37,650 nucleotides of DNA from Burkholderiales bacterium (GTDB taxonomy: Bacteria > Pseudomonadota > Gammaproteobacteria > Burkholderiales > Burkholderiaceae_E). The position numbers and the translations under genes are program-made. The stretch covers positions 1-37,650 of the forward strand of contig RPRK01000025.1 of assembly GCA_003818495.1 (NCBI GenBank), written 5' to 3'. This document shows positions 1-8,924 of this stretch, in pieces (positions within the stretch are counted from its first letter, which is position 1; each line of letters begins with the position of its first letter). The notes beneath the pieces were generated by a model. The model saw only the letters and a list, made by a program, of their open reading frames with translations, had not been told where the DNA came from and made no database searches.

Positions 1-625
1 GACCCCGGAGCTTCGCGTCGACGGCGGTCCGGACCGTCTTCACCTCGACCCGACTGGCCCGCAGCAGGTCGTTCGCGGTGTCCAGGAAGCCCCAGACCTC
101 GACCACGCTGCCGACGGTCAGCGCCGCGGATTCTTCGTCGGTGCCCCAGACGGTGGCGTCGCAGTAGCTGACCGCGACCGACAGCACGCTGAATCGCATC
201 GCCGCGGCGTCGATCGCGTCGACCCGGCCCATCGCCTTGCTGACGATGCGGATCGAATGCGCCGTGCCCATGCCGGCGGCCTCGTCGATCGTGCCGACGA
301 TCTCGACGAACATGCCGAGGCCGAGTTCGGCCAGCTCGCGGGCCTTGCCGAGGTCGTCGGCGACGCGCGCGTGGGAGTCGTCGAACTTGATCCCGTTGAC
401 GATCACCGAGCCGAAGCCGGAGATCGGGCCGCTGGAGAAGGCGATCTGTCCGGTACCGCCCGTTCCGACGCCGGCGATCTCGGTGTCGCTGCCGCAGCCG
501 GATGCCAGCGTGCCGAGCATGCCACCGGCGGCGAGCAGCAGCCTGCGTCGACCCGGGGACGGCTGCGGATCGCGGCGCGGCGCGGGCGCCACGCCGGGGG
601 CGCGAGTGGTTCGGATCCGGGTCAC
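1..625 (-). CDS. DUF5666-type lipoprotein, 3' end cut by the window
   Basis: About 208 codons are visible; the C-terminus lies beyond the left edge. It starts at a GTG whose first bases overlap the stop of the upstream DUF6502 gene (GTGA, 622-625), so the two genes are probably translationally coupled. The N-terminus has an arginine-rich stretch, a hydrophobic segment (LLLAAGGMLGTLASGC) and a lipobox-like LASGC, which suggests a lipoprotein, possibly Tat-exported because of the preceding GRRR. The mature part begins with a glycine-rich linker and then GPISGFGSVIVNGIKFDD, which resembles the repeated beta-rich DUF5666 unit. A second similar unit follows (GRVDAIDAAAMRFSVLSV). The function of DUF5666 proteins is unknown. 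The DUF6502-DUF5666 pairing is, to my knowledge, a common Burkholderiales arrangement. Confidence 0.75.
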   Translation of the reverse strand, partial: MTRIRTTRAPGVAPAPRRDPQPSPGRRRLLLAAGGMLGTLASGCGSDTEIAGVGTGGTGQIAFSSGPISGFGSVIVNGIKFDDSHARVADDLGKARELAELGLGMFVEIVGTIDEAAGMGTAHSIRIVSKAMGRVDAIDAAAMRFSVLSVAVSYCDATVWGTDEESAALTVGSVVEVWGFLDTANDLLRASRVEVKTVRTAVDAKLRG

Positions 626-1545
626 TTCGCGGCGTCCTCGTCGGGCGACGACGGCGCCGGCGCGGGCGCGACCGGTTCGGCATAGCAGTACAGGCCGATC
701 CGGACCCGGTGGTCGCCCGCACGGCCGGCGGCACGGTCCGCATCCTCCAGGCGCTGCAGCTCGGGTGCGATGGACTTCAGCACACGCGTCCACAGGGCGC
801 GCGCACGGTCGCCCGCGATCGCGGCCGATTCCGCGGACAGCTCGTCGGCGAACACCGACTGCTCGACGAACGGAGGTTTCGCACCCGTCTCGCCCGCGGC
901 GATGCGGTGGCCCGCGACCAGATTGTCCCGGACGGCCGACAGGTGATCGCCCACGCTGGCACCGGCGAAGGCCAGCAGCGACTCGATCCGGCCCACGGGC
1001 ACCAGCGAGTCGCCGCGCAACCGGACCTGGTCGGTGCCGGCGTCGATCTCGGCGAGCCCGAGCCGCAGCAGCTCGTCGAGCAGGGTCCGCGGATGCACGT
1101 CGGTGGTCACGGAGCGGGCCAGGGCCTCGAAGCTCGGCGCGCCGCCCTCGATCTGGCGTCGCGGCAGCGCCCGGGGCCGGCCGTCGTCGTCGAGCCACTC
1201 CTGGACCGTCGCCCAGGTCGCGAACACCTCGGTGGCCGGCGTCTGCTCCGACCGGACCGCCGAGAGATCCGGCGTCTCGACCAGTCGCTTGACCTCCTTG
1301 CGGTGGATGCCGGAGATCACGCTCAGACGGCTGATCGGCGCCGAGCCGGCCCCGACCTCTTCCCGGACCGCCTGCATGGCGGCCTCCACCATCGCGCGCT
1401 TGGTCAGTTCCTCGAGCTGGTTGAACTGGACGCCGTGGTCGATCGCCATCCGCGCGAGCGGCCGCAACACCGCGAGCAGCGCGTCGATCGCTGCTGAAGC
1501 GGCGCCACCGGCGGCGACCGGTACGGGCGGGGAGGGCGAATCCAT
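622..1545 (-). CDS. DUF6502 family protein
   Basis: This 307-residue soluble protein has no signal peptide or membrane segment. It opens with an Ala/Pro-rich stretch, then a helical segment around residues 20-75 (LAVLRPLARMAIDHGVQFNQ, followed by a helix-turn-helix-like ISRLSVISGIHRKEVKRLVE) that looks like a winged-helix DNA-binding region. That layout matches DUF6502 proteins. The last residues are an acidic and Ala/Pro-rich tail. It is followed at once by the DUF5666 gene with a four-base overlap. The ATG at 1545 is used because no better in-frame start exists, although no strong ribosome binding site is visible. A regulatory role is inferred only from the helix-turn-helix-like region. Confidence 0.75.
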   Translation of the reverse strand: MDSPSPPVPVAAGGAASAAIDALLAVLRPLARMAIDHGVQFNQLEELTKRAMVEAAMQAVREEVGAGSAPISRLSVISGIHRKEVKRLVETPDLSAVRSEQTPATEVFATWATVQEWLDDDGRPRALPRRQIEGGAPSFEALARSVTTDVHPRTLLDELLRLGLAEIDAGTDQVRLRGDSLVPVGRIESLLAFAGASVGDHLSAVRDNLVAGHRIAAGETGAKPPFVEQSVFADELSAESAAIAGDRARALWTRVLKSIAPELQRLEDADRAAGRAGDHRVRIGLYCYAEPVAPAPAPSSPDEDAAK

Positions 1546-1688
1546 GTCCGCATCATGTTAACGATCGGAGACATAAAGGGAGGAACGATTTCCGGTTTTT
1601 TTCAAGAACCGGTCTTCCGGCGACACATGCCTTCCATCCGAAATTCCCGATACCCCCCGCCGGCCCCCGAATCGAGACTCAGTCGCTC

Positions 1689-2459
1689 CTAAGCGGTCGG
1701 CATCAGGTAATTCAAGGCCAGTCGTCCGCCGTCGGGGTAGACCGTCTGCCCGGTCAGGTAGGACGCGTCGTCGCTGGCGAGGAACAGGGCGACCTTCGCG
1801 ACCTCCTCCGGCTCCCCCAGGCGTCCGAGCGGCGTGCGCGACAGCAGCGTGCGTTCGGCGCCCGGCGAGCTGAGCACCGCGGCCCGTGCGAGCTCGGTCG
1901 CGATGGTGCCCGGGCCGATCGCGTTGACCCGGATGCCCCGCGGCGCGAGCGAGATCGCCATCACCCGGGTGAGCTGGGCGACTCCGCCCTTGGACACGCA
2001 GTAGGGCACCTGGTTGGGGATCGCCAGGATGGCGTTGACGCTCGACATGTTGACGATCGCGCCGGGGCGGCCGGCCTGGACCATCCATCGGGCGACGGCC
2101 TGGCCGAACAGGAAGTAGGACTTCAGGTTGATGCCGAGCACGCGGTCGAAGTCGGCCTCGGCCAGGTCCAAGAAGTCCGAGCCGTGGGTGATGCCGGCAT
2201 TGTTCAGGAGGACGTCGACCGCACCGAAGCGTTCCAGGGTCGCGGCCAGCGCGGCGGCGGCCGTCCCCGAGGCGGCGACGTCGCCGGCCACGAACAGGGC
2301 GCGCTCGGCACCGATCGCCTCGACCGCCCGGGCGCCCCCCGCGGCATCGACATCGACGATCACCACCTTGGCGCCTTCGTCGGCGAATCGCGTCGCGCAC
2401 GCCAGGCCGATGCCCTGCGCCCCTCCCGTCACCATCGCCACCTTGCCCTGCAGCTTCAT
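1689..2459 (-). CDS. SDR family NAD(P)-dependent oxidoreductase
   Basis: This is a classical short-chain dehydrogenase of 256 residues. It shows the cofactor motif TGGAQGIG (residues 11-18), NNAG (86-89), catalytic Ser140, and Tyr153/Lys157 in YCVSK. An aspartate closes the second strand (VVIVDVD), which usually favours NAD over NADP. The C-terminal SDYLTGQ-like segment (ASYLTGQTVYPDGG) is typical of FabG-like members. Two ATGs are possible, at 2465 and 2459. The Shine-Dalgarno GGGAGG abuts the first with no spacing but lies six bases from the second, so I chose 2459 (MKLQGK). The substrate cannot be named. It is divergent from dacB across a 67-base gap. Confidence 0.9.
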   Translation of the reverse strand: MKLQGKVAMVTGGAQGIGLACATRFADEGAKVVIVDVDAAGGARAVEAIGAERALFVAGDVAASGTAAAALAATLERFGAVDVLLNNAGITHGSDFLDLAEADFDRVLGINLKSYFLFGQAVARWMVQAGRPGAIVNMSSVNAILAIPNQVPYCVSKGGVAQLTRVMAISLAPRGIRVNAIGPGTIATELARAAVLSSPGAERTLLSRTPLGRLGEPEEVAKVALFLASDDASYLTGQTVYPDGGRLALNYLMPTA

Positions 2460-2526
2460 CGTCATCCTCCCGGGTCGTTTCGTCGGTCCGTCCGGCGGAG
2501 GCCGGTCGGCGTGAGATCATCGGATT

Positions 2527-3981
2527 ATGGAGCCTCGCCACCGACGACCCGCCCCGCGCCGAGGGCGCGTGAGGGCTTGGATCGCGGCCGCCGTGTGGTG
2601 CGTCGCGCTGCCGGTGGCCGCGCAGCCGCTGCCCGGGCCGGTGGCGGACGCGGTCCGCGCCGCGGCGATCGGACCGGGGGAGCTCGGCATCGCGGTGGTG
2701 CCGCTCGACGGGCAGCCGCCGATGCTCCTGCACAACGCCGGCCAGCCGTTCAACCCGGCCTCGACGATGAAGCTGGTCACCACCTATGCGGCGCTGTCGC
2801 TGCTGGGGCCCGACTACCGCTGGACCACGGCGCTCGCGATGCGCGGCCGGATCGACGGCGACACGCTGCACGGCGATCTGGTGCTGCGCGGCGGCGGCGA
2901 CCCGAAGCTGGTCATCGAGGACATGACCGAGCTCGTCGGGCGGCTGCGCGCCACCGGCCTGCGGGAACTCCGCGGCAACCTGGTCATCGACGACTCGCTC
3001 TACGAGGTCGGCGAGGCCTCGTACGAGAAGTTCGACGGCGACCCGGCGCAGCCCTACAACGTGCGTCCCTACGCCGCGCTGATGAACTTCAAGGCGACCC
3101 GGGTGGTGGTGCGGCCGGACGGTGCCGGGGTCTCGGTCACGCTCGATCCGCCGCTGGCCGGCGTGCCCCTGGTGAACGAGGTCAAGCTGGTGCGGGGCAC
3201 CTGCCGCTTCGGCGCCCCCGGTCTCGCGATCCGCGACGCCGGCCCCGAGGACCGGCCGTCCATCAAGGTCGGCGGCGCCTATTCGGCCGGCTGCGGGGAG
3301 CAGTCCACCATGGCGGCCGTGCTGAACCACCGCCAGTTCATCCAGGGCTTCTTCCTCGGCGCCTGGCAGGCTGCCGGCGGGACGTGGACCGGCCGCGCCA
3401 CGCTGGAGCGGCGGACCGACCCCGATCTGCCGGTGCTGGCGCAGTGGATCTCGCCGCGCACGCTCGCCGACGTGGTGGGCGACATCAACAAGTTCAGCAA
3501 CAACGTGATGGCTCGGCAGGTGATGCTCCAGACGTCCTCGGAACTCGCTCCCCGCCAGCCCGCCACGCTGGAACGCGCGCGCCGTGCCGTCACCGGCTGG
3601 CTGGAGCGCCGCGGACTGCGTTCCCCGGAGCTGGTGATCGACAACGGCTCGGGCCTGTCCCGCCAGGAACGCATCTCCCCGGCGTCGATGGCCCGGCTGC
3701 TCGCCGACGCCGCCCGCAGCGACCAGGCGGACGTGTTCCGCGCGTCGCTGCCAGTGGTCGGCGTCGACGGCACGATGAAGACGCGCCTGCGCGGCGAACC
3801 GATCGCGGGCCGGGCCTGGATCAAGACGGGCAGCCTCAACGACGTCCGCAGCATCGCGGGCTATGTCGATGCGGCCTCCGGCCGGCGCTACGCGGTCGTG
3901 ATGCTCGTCAACGGCCCGCGGGCCGCTGGAAGTGCGGCTGCGCAGGATGCGCTGCTGCGCTGGGTGCACGCGGGCGGCTGA
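2527..3981 (+). CDS. dacB: D-alanyl-D-alanine carboxypeptidase/endopeptidase (PBP4 type)
   Basis: This 484-residue low-molecular-mass class C penicillin-binding protein trims and cleaves peptidoglycan cross-links in the periplasm. It has an N-terminal signal peptide (hydrophobic IAAAVWCVALPVAAQ after an Arg-rich n-region). The three serine-peptidase motifs are present: STMK at residues 79-82 with nucleophile Ser79, SNN near residue 324, and KTG at 433-435. The long insertion between the first two motifs is typical of PBP4 rather than PBP5/6. The gene is monocistronic. Its TGA ends at 3981, and the stop of the opposing ubiD gene begins at 3982, so the two genes converge with no gap. Confidence 0.93.
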   Translation: MEPRHRRPAPRRGRVRAWIAAAVWCVALPVAAQPLPGPVADAVRAAAIGPGELGIAVVPLDGQPPMLLHNAGQPFNPASTMKLVTTYAALSLLGPDYRWTTALAMRGRIDGDTLHGDLVLRGGGDPKLVIEDMTELVGRLRATGLRELRGNLVIDDSLYEVGEASYEKFDGDPAQPYNVRPYAALMNFKATRVVVRPDGAGVSVTLDPPLAGVPLVNEVKLVRGTCRFGAPGLAIRDAGPEDRPSIKVGGAYSAGCGEQSTMAAVLNHRQFIQGFFLGAWQAAGGTWTGRATLERRTDPDLPVLAQWISPRTLADVVGDINKFSNNVMARQVMLQTSSELAPRQPATLERARRAVTGWLERRGLRSPELVIDNGSGLSRQERISPASMARLLADAARSDQADVFRASLPVVGVDGTMKTRLRGEPIAGRAWIKTGSLNDVRSIAGYVDAASGRRYAVVMLVNGPRAAGSAAAQDALLRWVHAGG

Positions 3982-5538
3982 TCACAGACCGAGCTCGCCC
4001 CACATCGCATCCACGCGCTGCTTGACCTGCGGCGACATGGCGATCGTCCGGCCCCATTCGCGGTCGGTCTCGCCCGGCCACTTGTTGGTGGCGTCGATGC
4101 CCATCTTCGAGCCGAGCCCCGACACCGGCGAGGCGAAGTCGAGGTAGTCGATCGGGGTGCGGTCGACCAGCGTCGTGTCGCGGATCGGGTCCACCCGCGT
4201 GGTGATCGCCCAGATCACGTCCTTCCAGTCGCGTGGGTTCACGTCGTCGTCGACCACGACGATGAACTTCGTGTACATGAACTGTCGCAGGAAGCTCCAG
4301 ATCCCGAACATCACGCGCTTGGCGTGGCCGGGGTACTGCTTCTTCATCGACACCACCGCCATCCGGTACGAGCAGCCCTCCGGCGGCAGGTAGAAGTCGA
4401 CGATCTCCGGGAACTGCTTGCGCAGGATCGGCACGAACACCTCGTTGAGCGCGACCCCCAGGATCGCCGGCTCGTCGGGTGGCTTGCCGGTGTAGGTGGA
4501 GTGGTAGATCGCGTTCGGGCGCAGCGTGATCCGGTCGATCGCGAAGACCGGGAACCAGTCCTGCTCGTTGTAGTAGCCGGTGTGGTCCCCGTACGGCCCC
4601 TCGAGCGCCATCTCCCAGCCGTTGAGGGCGGCGGCCGGCGGCTCGCCCGTCCAGCCGAGGCGTCGGCCGTGCTCGCGCGTCGCGCGCCCGTCCGGATCGG
4701 GGCGGATCGACCCCTCCAGCACGATCTCCGCGGTCGCGGGTACGCGCAGCTCGCTGCCGAGGCACTTCACCAGCTCGGTCTTCGCTCCCCGCAGCAGCCC
4801 GGCGAACTGGTACTCGGACAGCGTGTCGGGCACCGGCGTGACGGCGCCCAGGATGGTCGCCGGGTCGCAGCCCAGCACGACCGCGATGGGGAACGGCACG
4901 CCCGGGTTCGCCGCCGCGTGCTCGCGGAAGTCGAGCGCGCCGCCCCGGTGCGCGAGCCAGCGCATGATCGTCCGGTCGCGGCCGATCACCTGCTGGCGGT
5001 AGATGCCGAGGTTCTGCCGGGTCTTGGCGGGCCCGCGGGTGACCACGAGCCCCCAGGTGATCAGCGGCGCGACGTCGCCCGGCCAGCAGGTCTGCACCGG
5101 CAGCCGGCCGAGGTCGAGGTCCGAACCCTCCCAGACCTGCTGCTGGCACGGGGCGCGCGACACCTCGCGAGGGGCCATGTTCAGCACCTGCCGCAGCACC
5201 GGCAGCTTGTCCCACGCGTCCTTCAGGCCCTTCGGCGGCTCGGGCTCCTTCAGGTAGGCGAGCAGGTGGCCGATCTCGCGGAGCGCCTCGACCGAGTCCT
5301 CGCCCATGCCGAACGCGACCCGTTCCGGGGTGCCGAAGAGGTTGGCCAGCACCGGATGCGCCGACGCACGACCGTCCTCGACGGGGCGCTCGAACAGCAG
5401 CGCGGGGCCCTGGGCCCGGAGCACCCGGTCGGCGATCTCGGTCATCTCGAACCGGGGCGACACAGGGGTCGCGATCCGGCGCAACTCGCCTCGCGACTCG
5501 AGCTGGGAGACGAAGTCGCGCAGGTCTGCGTAACGCAT
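3982..5538 (-). CDS. ubiD: 4-hydroxy-3-polyprenylbenzoate decarboxylase UbiD
   Basis: The encoded 518-residue enzyme decarboxylates the polyprenylated 4-hydroxybenzoate intermediate of ubiquinone synthesis, using prenylated FMN supplied by a UbiX partner (not in this window). The start is [20 protein letters not shown], a characteristic UbiD opening. The reading frame is open further upstream, but that extension has no family resemblance. Strong family blocks include [39 protein letters not shown] and the C-terminal [20 protein letters not shown]. Length agrees with E. coli UbiD (about 497). It converges with dacB and is divergent from the transglycosylase gene. UbiD-like aromatic decarboxylases form a larger family, but the C-terminal blocks make the ubiquinone enzyme the best call. 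Confidence 0.93.
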   Translation of the reverse strand: MRYADLRDFVSQLESRGELRRIATPVSPRFEMTEIADRVLRAQGPALLFERPVEDGRASAHPVLANLFGTPERVAFGMGEDSVEALREIGHLLAYLKEPEPPKGLKDAWDKLPVLRQVLNMAPREVSRAPCQQQVWEGSDLDLGRLPVQTCWPGDVAPLITWGLVVTRGPAKTRQNLGIYRQQVIGRDRTIMRWLAHRGGALDFREHAAANPGVPFPIAVVLGCDPATILGAVTPVPDTLSEYQFAGLLRGAKTELVKCLGSELRVPATAEIVLEGSIRPDPDGRATREHGRRLGWTGEPPAAALNGWEMALEGPYGDHTGYYNEQDWFPVFAIDRITLRPNAIYHSTYTGKPPDEPAILGVALNEVFVPILRKQFPEIVDFYLPPEGCSYRMAVVSMKKQYPGHAKRVMFGIWSFLRQFMYTKFIVVVDDDVNPRDWKDVIWAITTRVDPIRDTTLVDRTPIDYLDFASPVSGLGSKMGIDATNKWPGETDREWGRTIAMSPQVKQRVDAMWGELGL

Positions 5539-5598
5539 GGGCACTGAACAGGCCGTCCATCGATGGGATAAGCGGGGGATCTTCGCACAGCCCTTCGG

Positions 5599-5626
5599 TT
5601 GACCCGGCTCGCTCGGCTGATACAAT
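5599..5626 (+). promoter_or_regulatory. sigma-70 type promoter upstream of the lytic transglycosylase gene
   Basis: TTGACC (5599-5604) and TACAAT (5621-5626) are separated by 16 bases. This is one of the best sigma-70 matches I noticed in an otherwise very GC-rich window. Transcription would start near 5633, about 270 bases before the transglycosylase start, giving an unusually long leader. Confidence 0.55.
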
Positions 5627-5632
5627 CCGGCC

Positions 5633-5790
5633 ATCTCACCGGCCCTTGGACTCATGGGCCACCCGGGCGGACAGGATCCGCCTAGTGTCAACGGATCGCT
5701 CCTCCAGAGGGCGACCACCCGCGCAGTGAAAGGACTGTGCATCGGCGCACAACGCGCCACGCCGAGCGTCAGGCCCACGGGGCACGCTCG
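5633..5790 (+). other. non-coding leader with possible RNA structure
   Basis: This is the middle of the 365-base gap (5539-5903) between ubiD and the transglycosylase gene; no convincing protein is encoded. It contains a 6-bp hairpin GGCGGA/TCCGCC (5666-5682) and a hairpin around 5695-5714. A possible long-range pairing joins TGGGCC (5655-5660) to GGCCCA (5772-5777), flanked by GCCC/GGGC. This could be a structured 5' leader or a separate small RNA of about 150 nucleotides. I looked for 6S RNA hallmarks because of the size and position and did not find them. High GC content makes chance pairing likely. Confidence 0.25.
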
Positions 5791-5817
5791 AAAAAAGACG
5801 GCCGCAGGCCGTCGCGG
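5791..5817 (-). terminator. intrinsic terminator for leftward transcription
   Basis: Read on the minus strand, a perfect 7-bp stem GACGGCC/GGCCGTC with a TGC loop is followed directly by six T residues. There is no T-run on the plus-strand side, so it acts leftward only. A second minus-strand hairpin, GGCAGC-ATTCC-GCTGCC, lies just before it. No leftward gene ends here, so it may insulate ubiD, attenuate a ubiD leader, or end a small RNA starting within the transglycosylase region. Confidence 0.6.
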
Positions 5818-5903
5818 GACCAGGCAGCGGAATGCTGCCGATGTGATCGATCCAACCTGCCGGGTTCGGCGGGTCATGCAGCGCCATGCTGCCGGGAGTA
5901 CTG

Positions 5904-6851
5904 ATGTCGGAACAACGCAGGATCGACCTGCTGTTCGCCGCGACGGTCAGGGTGCTCGCGTTCGTGCGTATCGCGCGACGCTCCGCCCCCGCCCTCGCGA
6001 TGGGTCTTGTCGTCGTCGTCGCGGTGCACGGAACGCTGGGCGGGATCGACGTCTCGTCGGTGCCGCGGCTCGCGATGGACGTGCCCGAAGGCTACCTGTC
6101 GGCGGCGCAGCGCACCGCCGCCGCGGCACCGCCGCCGCCGGCGACGGCCCGCTCGGCCGAGACCACGGCGGACGAGCCGGTGCGTGCCGCGCCGCCGCTC
6201 GACCGCGAGCAGCAGAACATCGCTCGGTTCATCGCGACGCGGTACCGCGTCGGCGTCGACGCGACCAGCGAGTTCGTCTATCACGCCTATCGTGCCGCCC
6301 GGGACATCAAGGTCGACCCGATGCTCGTGCTCGCGATCATGTCGGTCGAGTCGAGCTTCAACCCCAAGGCGCAGAGCCACGCCGGTGCCCAGGGCCTGAT
6401 GCAGGTGCTGACCCGCGTGCACGCCGAGAAGTTCATGCCCTTCGGCGGCATTCCGGCGGCGTTCGACCCGGTGGCGAACATCCGGGTCGGCAGCGCGATC
6501 CTCAAGGAATACATCAATCGCGAAGGCACGGTCGAAGGGGCGCTGAAGTCGTACGTGGGCGCCGCGCTCGCCGAGCACGACGGCGGCTACGGCGCGAAGG
6601 TACTGAATGCCCGCGAGCGGATCGCAGCCGCAGCCGCCGGCCGCCCGATCCCGTCCGAAGTCGTCGCCGCGCCGGTGCGCGCCGAGCCCGCGCCCGTGAT
6701 GCAGCCGGTCTCGGTCATCGTCGAGACGCGCACGCCGATTCCGCCGGACGAGTTCAAGCCCGCCGCGACCGAGCCGACGCCCGTCGTGCCCGACCATCAT
6801 GTCCGCAACGGCCTGACGCCCCCGTCGGGCAGTCCGGCCGGCGAGATCTGA
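5904..6851 (+). CDS. membrane-anchored lytic transglycosylase, SLT domain
   Basis: A 315-residue protein that would cleave peptidoglycan glycan strands to 1,6-anhydro ends in the periplasm. After a short cytoplasmic part, a single hydrophobic segment ([14 protein letters not shown], about residues 33-46) acts as signal anchor. An Ala/Pro-rich linker leads to the SLT domain at about residues 110-230. Catalytic Glu149 lies in VESSFNP, followed by the family motif GAQGLMQV and the later NIRVGSAIL block. The C-terminal third is low-complexity and Pro/Ala-rich. The start at 5904 is chosen because GGGAG lies five bases upstream; an in-frame ATG at 5886 has no such site. Related to MltC/Slt-type enzymes, exact class uncertain. 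Confidence 0.85.
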   Translation: MSEQRRIDLLFAATVRVLAFVRIARRSAPALAMGLVVVVAVHGTLGGIDVSSVPRLAMDVPEGYLSAAQRTAAAAPPPPATARSAETTADEPVRAAPPLDREQQNIARFIATRYRVGVDATSEFVYHAYRAARDIKVDPMLVLAIMSVESSFNPKAQSHAGAQGLMQVLTRVHAEKFMPFGGIPAAFDPVANIRVGSAILKEYINREGTVEGALKSYVGAALAEHDGGYGAKVLNARERIAAAAAGRPIPSEVVAAPVRAEPAPVMQPVSVIVETRTPIPPDEFKPAATEPTPVVPDHHVRNGLTPPSGSPAGEI

Positions 6852-6878
6852 GCCCGCGACCGCGGGTGACGCACGGAC

Positions 6879-6904
6879 ACGAGGCCGCCTCCGGGCGGCC
6901 TCGT
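6879..6904. terminator. hairpin between two convergent genes
   Basis: An 11-bp perfect inverted repeat (ACGAGGCCGCC / GGCGGCCTCGT) with a four-base TCCG loop sits in the 67-base gap between the convergent transglycosylase and aminotransferase genes. It lacks a T-run on either side. Position and stem strength make a two-way terminator, or an mRNA 3'-end stabiliser, the natural reading. Confidence 0.55.
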
Positions 6905-6918
6905 CGCATCCGGGGCGG

Positions 6919-8082
6919 TCAGACCGCCAGGCAGCGTCCGATCCGCCGGACCGCCTCCTCGAGCTTCGCCCGCTCGGTCGCGTACGACAGGCGTATCCAG
7001 CGGCCGGGGTCGTTGGCACCGAAGTCGTGCCCGGGGACCAGCGACACCGAGGCCTCTTCCAGCAGCCGCGAGGCGAGCGCGCCGCTGTCGCCGAAGCGCG
7101 AGCAGTCGAGCCACGCGTAGAACGCGCCGTCGGGCATCACCGGCACCCCGAAGCCGAGCGCGCGCATCGCCGGCACGATGTAGTCGCGGCGCTCGCGGAA
7201 CGCCTCGCGCCGCCGCTCGAACTCGGCGAGCGCATCGGGCTCGAAGCAGCCGAGCGCGGCGTGCTGGGCGAGCGTCGACGCGCAGATGTACAGGTTCTGG
7301 GACAGCTTCTCGAAGGTCGCCGCCGTGGACGGCGGGACCACCAGCCAGCCCAGGCGCCAGCCCGTCATGTGGAAGTACTTCGAGAAGCTGTTGACCACCA
7401 CCACGTCGTCGCCGAGCTCGAGCGCGGTGCGCGCCCGTCCCTCGTAGGACAGCCCGAGGTAGATCTCGTCGACGATGGTGAAGCCGCCGCGGGCGCGCGC
7501 GGCGGCGACGATGCGCCCGAGCTCGTCGAACGGGATCGAGGTGCCGGTCGGGTTGGCGGGCGAGGCGAGCAGCGCGCCGCGCACCTTCGGCCCCCAGTGG
7601 GCGGCGAGCAGCGCCTCGGTCATCTGGAAGCGGGTGTCGGCACCGACCGGCACCGTGCGCGCGACGCCATCGAACGCGGCCACGAAGTGGCGGTTGCACG
7701 GATAGCTCGGATCGGTGACCAGCACCTCGTCGCCGACGTCCACCAGCGCGCAGCAGGCGAGCGACAGTGCGGCCGAGGCGCCGGCCGTCACGACGATGCG
7801 TGCCGGGTCGACATCGACGCCGTACCGCTCCCGGTAGTCGCGCGAGATGGCCTCGCGCAGCGCGGGCAGGCCGGTCGCCGAGGTGTACTGCGTGCGGCCT
7901 GCGCGCGCGGCCCGCTCGAGCGCCGCGACCACCGGCTCGGGCGCGGTGAAGTCGGGCTCGCCGATCGACAGGTGGATCACCGGGCGACCCTGCTGCTCGA
8001 GCAGCACGGCGCGCTTGACCAGCTCCATGACCTGGAACGGAGCGATCCTCTCGGTGCGGGCCGCGAGACGGAGGTCGGACAT
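6919..8082 (-). CDS. class I PLP-dependent aminotransferase
   Basis: The 387-residue product is a fold-type I aminotransferase of the AspC/AlaT-like group, cytosolic. The PLP-binding lysine is Lys235 in NSFSKYFHMTGWRLGW. Other family blocks are LSIGEPDFTAPEPV near residue 39, YTSATGLPALREAI near 66, SPANPTGT (174-181) and the C-terminal RLSYA substrate-carboxylate arginine. Substrate specificity cannot be fixed from sequence; aspartate, alanine or aromatic amino acids are all possible. It stands alone between the convergent transglycosylase and the rhodanese gene, which lies 82 bases upstream on the same strand. Confidence 0.9.
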   Translation of the reverse strand: MSDLRLAARTERIAPFQVMELVKRAVLLEQQGRPVIHLSIGEPDFTAPEPVVAALERAARAGRTQYTSATGLPALREAISRDYRERYGVDVDPARIVVTAGASAALSLACCALVDVGDEVLVTDPSYPCNRHFVAAFDGVARTVPVGADTRFQMTEALLAAHWGPKVRGALLASPANPTGTSIPFDELGRIVAAARARGGFTIVDEIYLGLSYEGRARTALELGDDVVVVNSFSKYFHMTGWRLGWLVVPPSTAATFEKLSQNLYICASTLAQHAALGCFEPDALAEFERRREAFRERRDYIVPAMRALGFGVPVMPDGAFYAWLDCSRFGDSGALASRLLEEASVSLVPGHDFGANDPGRWIRLSYATERAKLEEAVRRIGRCLAV

Positions 8083-8164
8083 GACGTGGGCCCGCGCCGG
8101 GGGCGGGCGGGCAGGGCGGTGGTCGGGCCGCGATTCTAGCGCCCGGGGCGCCGCGCCCTCGGGA

Positions 8165-8683
8165 TCAGGACTGGACCCAGGGCAGGCCGGCCTTGCGCCA
8201 GCCGCCGCGCGAGCCGCGCTGTCCGGCCTCGTCCAGATCGCCCTCGAAGCCTTCGAGCACGTTCATCGCGACGGTCCAGCCGGAGCGGGTGGCCAGCTCG
8301 GCCGCGGCATGCGACCGGACCCCGCTGCGGCACAGCATCATCACCGGCACGTCGCGCGGCACCCGTTCGCCGAGCGTCTCGATGAAGCGGGGATTCGGCT
8401 GCTGCTCGCCGTGGGCCCGCCATTCGACCCGCAGCGAACCCTCGACGCGACCGACGTAGGTCCACTCGGGCTCGGTGCGCACGTCGACCAGCCGCGCGGC
8501 GCCTGTCGCATGCAGGGCCCAGGCCTCGGCGGGGGTCAGCGCGCCGTGGTAGGGCAGGTTCTTTGCGCGGCCGCGCTCGGCGGCGAGCGCGAGCAGCGCA
8601 TCCGTCGGGGCGGCGGCGTCGGCCTCCCGCGAGGAGGCCTGCGGCGCGGACGACGGTGCGTGCTGCGGTGAGGTCTGGGACAT
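8165..8683 (-). CDS. rhodanese-like domain protein
   Basis: The 172-residue soluble protein has an Ala/Ser-rich N-terminal stretch of about 35 residues, then a single rhodanese domain. The active-site loop is CRSGVR with Cys118, long enough for sulfur transfer. The conserved DVRTEPEW block is at residues 67-74. Homologues are usually labelled rhodanese-like or sulfurtransferase; the acceptor is unknown. The ATG at 8683 is the only start close to the conserved region, although the frame stays open upstream and no clear ribosome binding site is visible. It may be cotranscribed with the aminotransferase gene downstream of it. Confidence 0.85.
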   Translation of the reverse strand: MSQTSPQHAPSSAPQASSREADAAAPTDALLALAAERGRAKNLPYHGALTPAEAWALHATGAARLVDVRTEPEWTYVGRVEGSLRVEWRAHGEQQPNPRFIETLGERVPRDVPVMMLCRSGVRSHAAAELATRSGWTVAMNVLEGFEGDLDEAGQRGSRGGWRKAGLPWVQS

Positions 8684-8836
8684 CGCGAGGGGACGGCGGC
8701 CGTGTCGGGTGCCGCAGTGTGCACGATCCGCTCCGCAGCGGCCATCACGGCGGTCGGCGTCCGCAGGCCGCACGGTCGGGTGTCCGGTCGCGCCCGGCTG
8801 GTGCGTGTCGCCCCGCCACGAAGCGTCCACCCCGCG

Positions 8837-8872
8837 CCGGCCTCGCACGGCCGGTATCCGCCGGTTCGGCGG
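8837..8872. promoter_or_regulatory. two inverted repeats upstream of the operon A sigma-54 promoter
   Basis: CCGGCC-TCGCAC-GGCCGG (8837-8854) and CCGCCG-GTT-CGGCGG (8858-8872) are perfect inverted repeats ending 37 bases before the -24 element. They could bind the enhancer-binding protein that a sigma-54 promoter requires, or terminate upstream read-through. In such GC-rich DNA, chance is a real alternative. Confidence 0.25.
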
Positions 8873-8908
8873 GCCGCTGCCCCGCACCGCCGCGGCGCAC
8901 GGCAGCGC

Positions 8909-8924
8909 TGGCACGCTCGTTGCA
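8909..8924 (+). promoter_or_regulatory. sigma-54 (RpoN) promoter of operon A
   Basis: TGGCACG-CTCG-TTGCA matches the RpoN consensus (TGGCACG-N4-TTGCW) at every defined position, with GG (8910-8911) and GC (8922-8923) exactly 10 bases apart. Transcription should start near 8935, only about 15 bases before the first possible ATG of atzF. This implies activation by an enhancer-binding protein, for example NtrC under nitrogen limitation; no such gene lies in the window. Confidence 0.75.

Noticed and set aside
1592-1612. CCGGTT/AACCGG hairpin between the SDR and DUF6502 genes as a terminator
   Set aside because: The T-run lies in the loop, not after the stem, on either strand, so it does not fit an intrinsic terminator.
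1558-3969. Long minus-strand open frame across the SDR and dacB genes
   Set aside because: It runs antisense to dacB and out of frame in the SDR gene; both real genes have complete motif sets.
5144-5158. Sigma-54-like TGGCACGGGGCGCGC
   Set aside because: It keeps GG-N10-GC but lacks the TT before GC and lies inside ubiD with no gene start to serve.
5633-5790. 6S RNA
   Set aside because: Size and location made it worth testing, but the conserved 6S bubble sequences I know are absent on both strands; kept only as a possibly structured leader.
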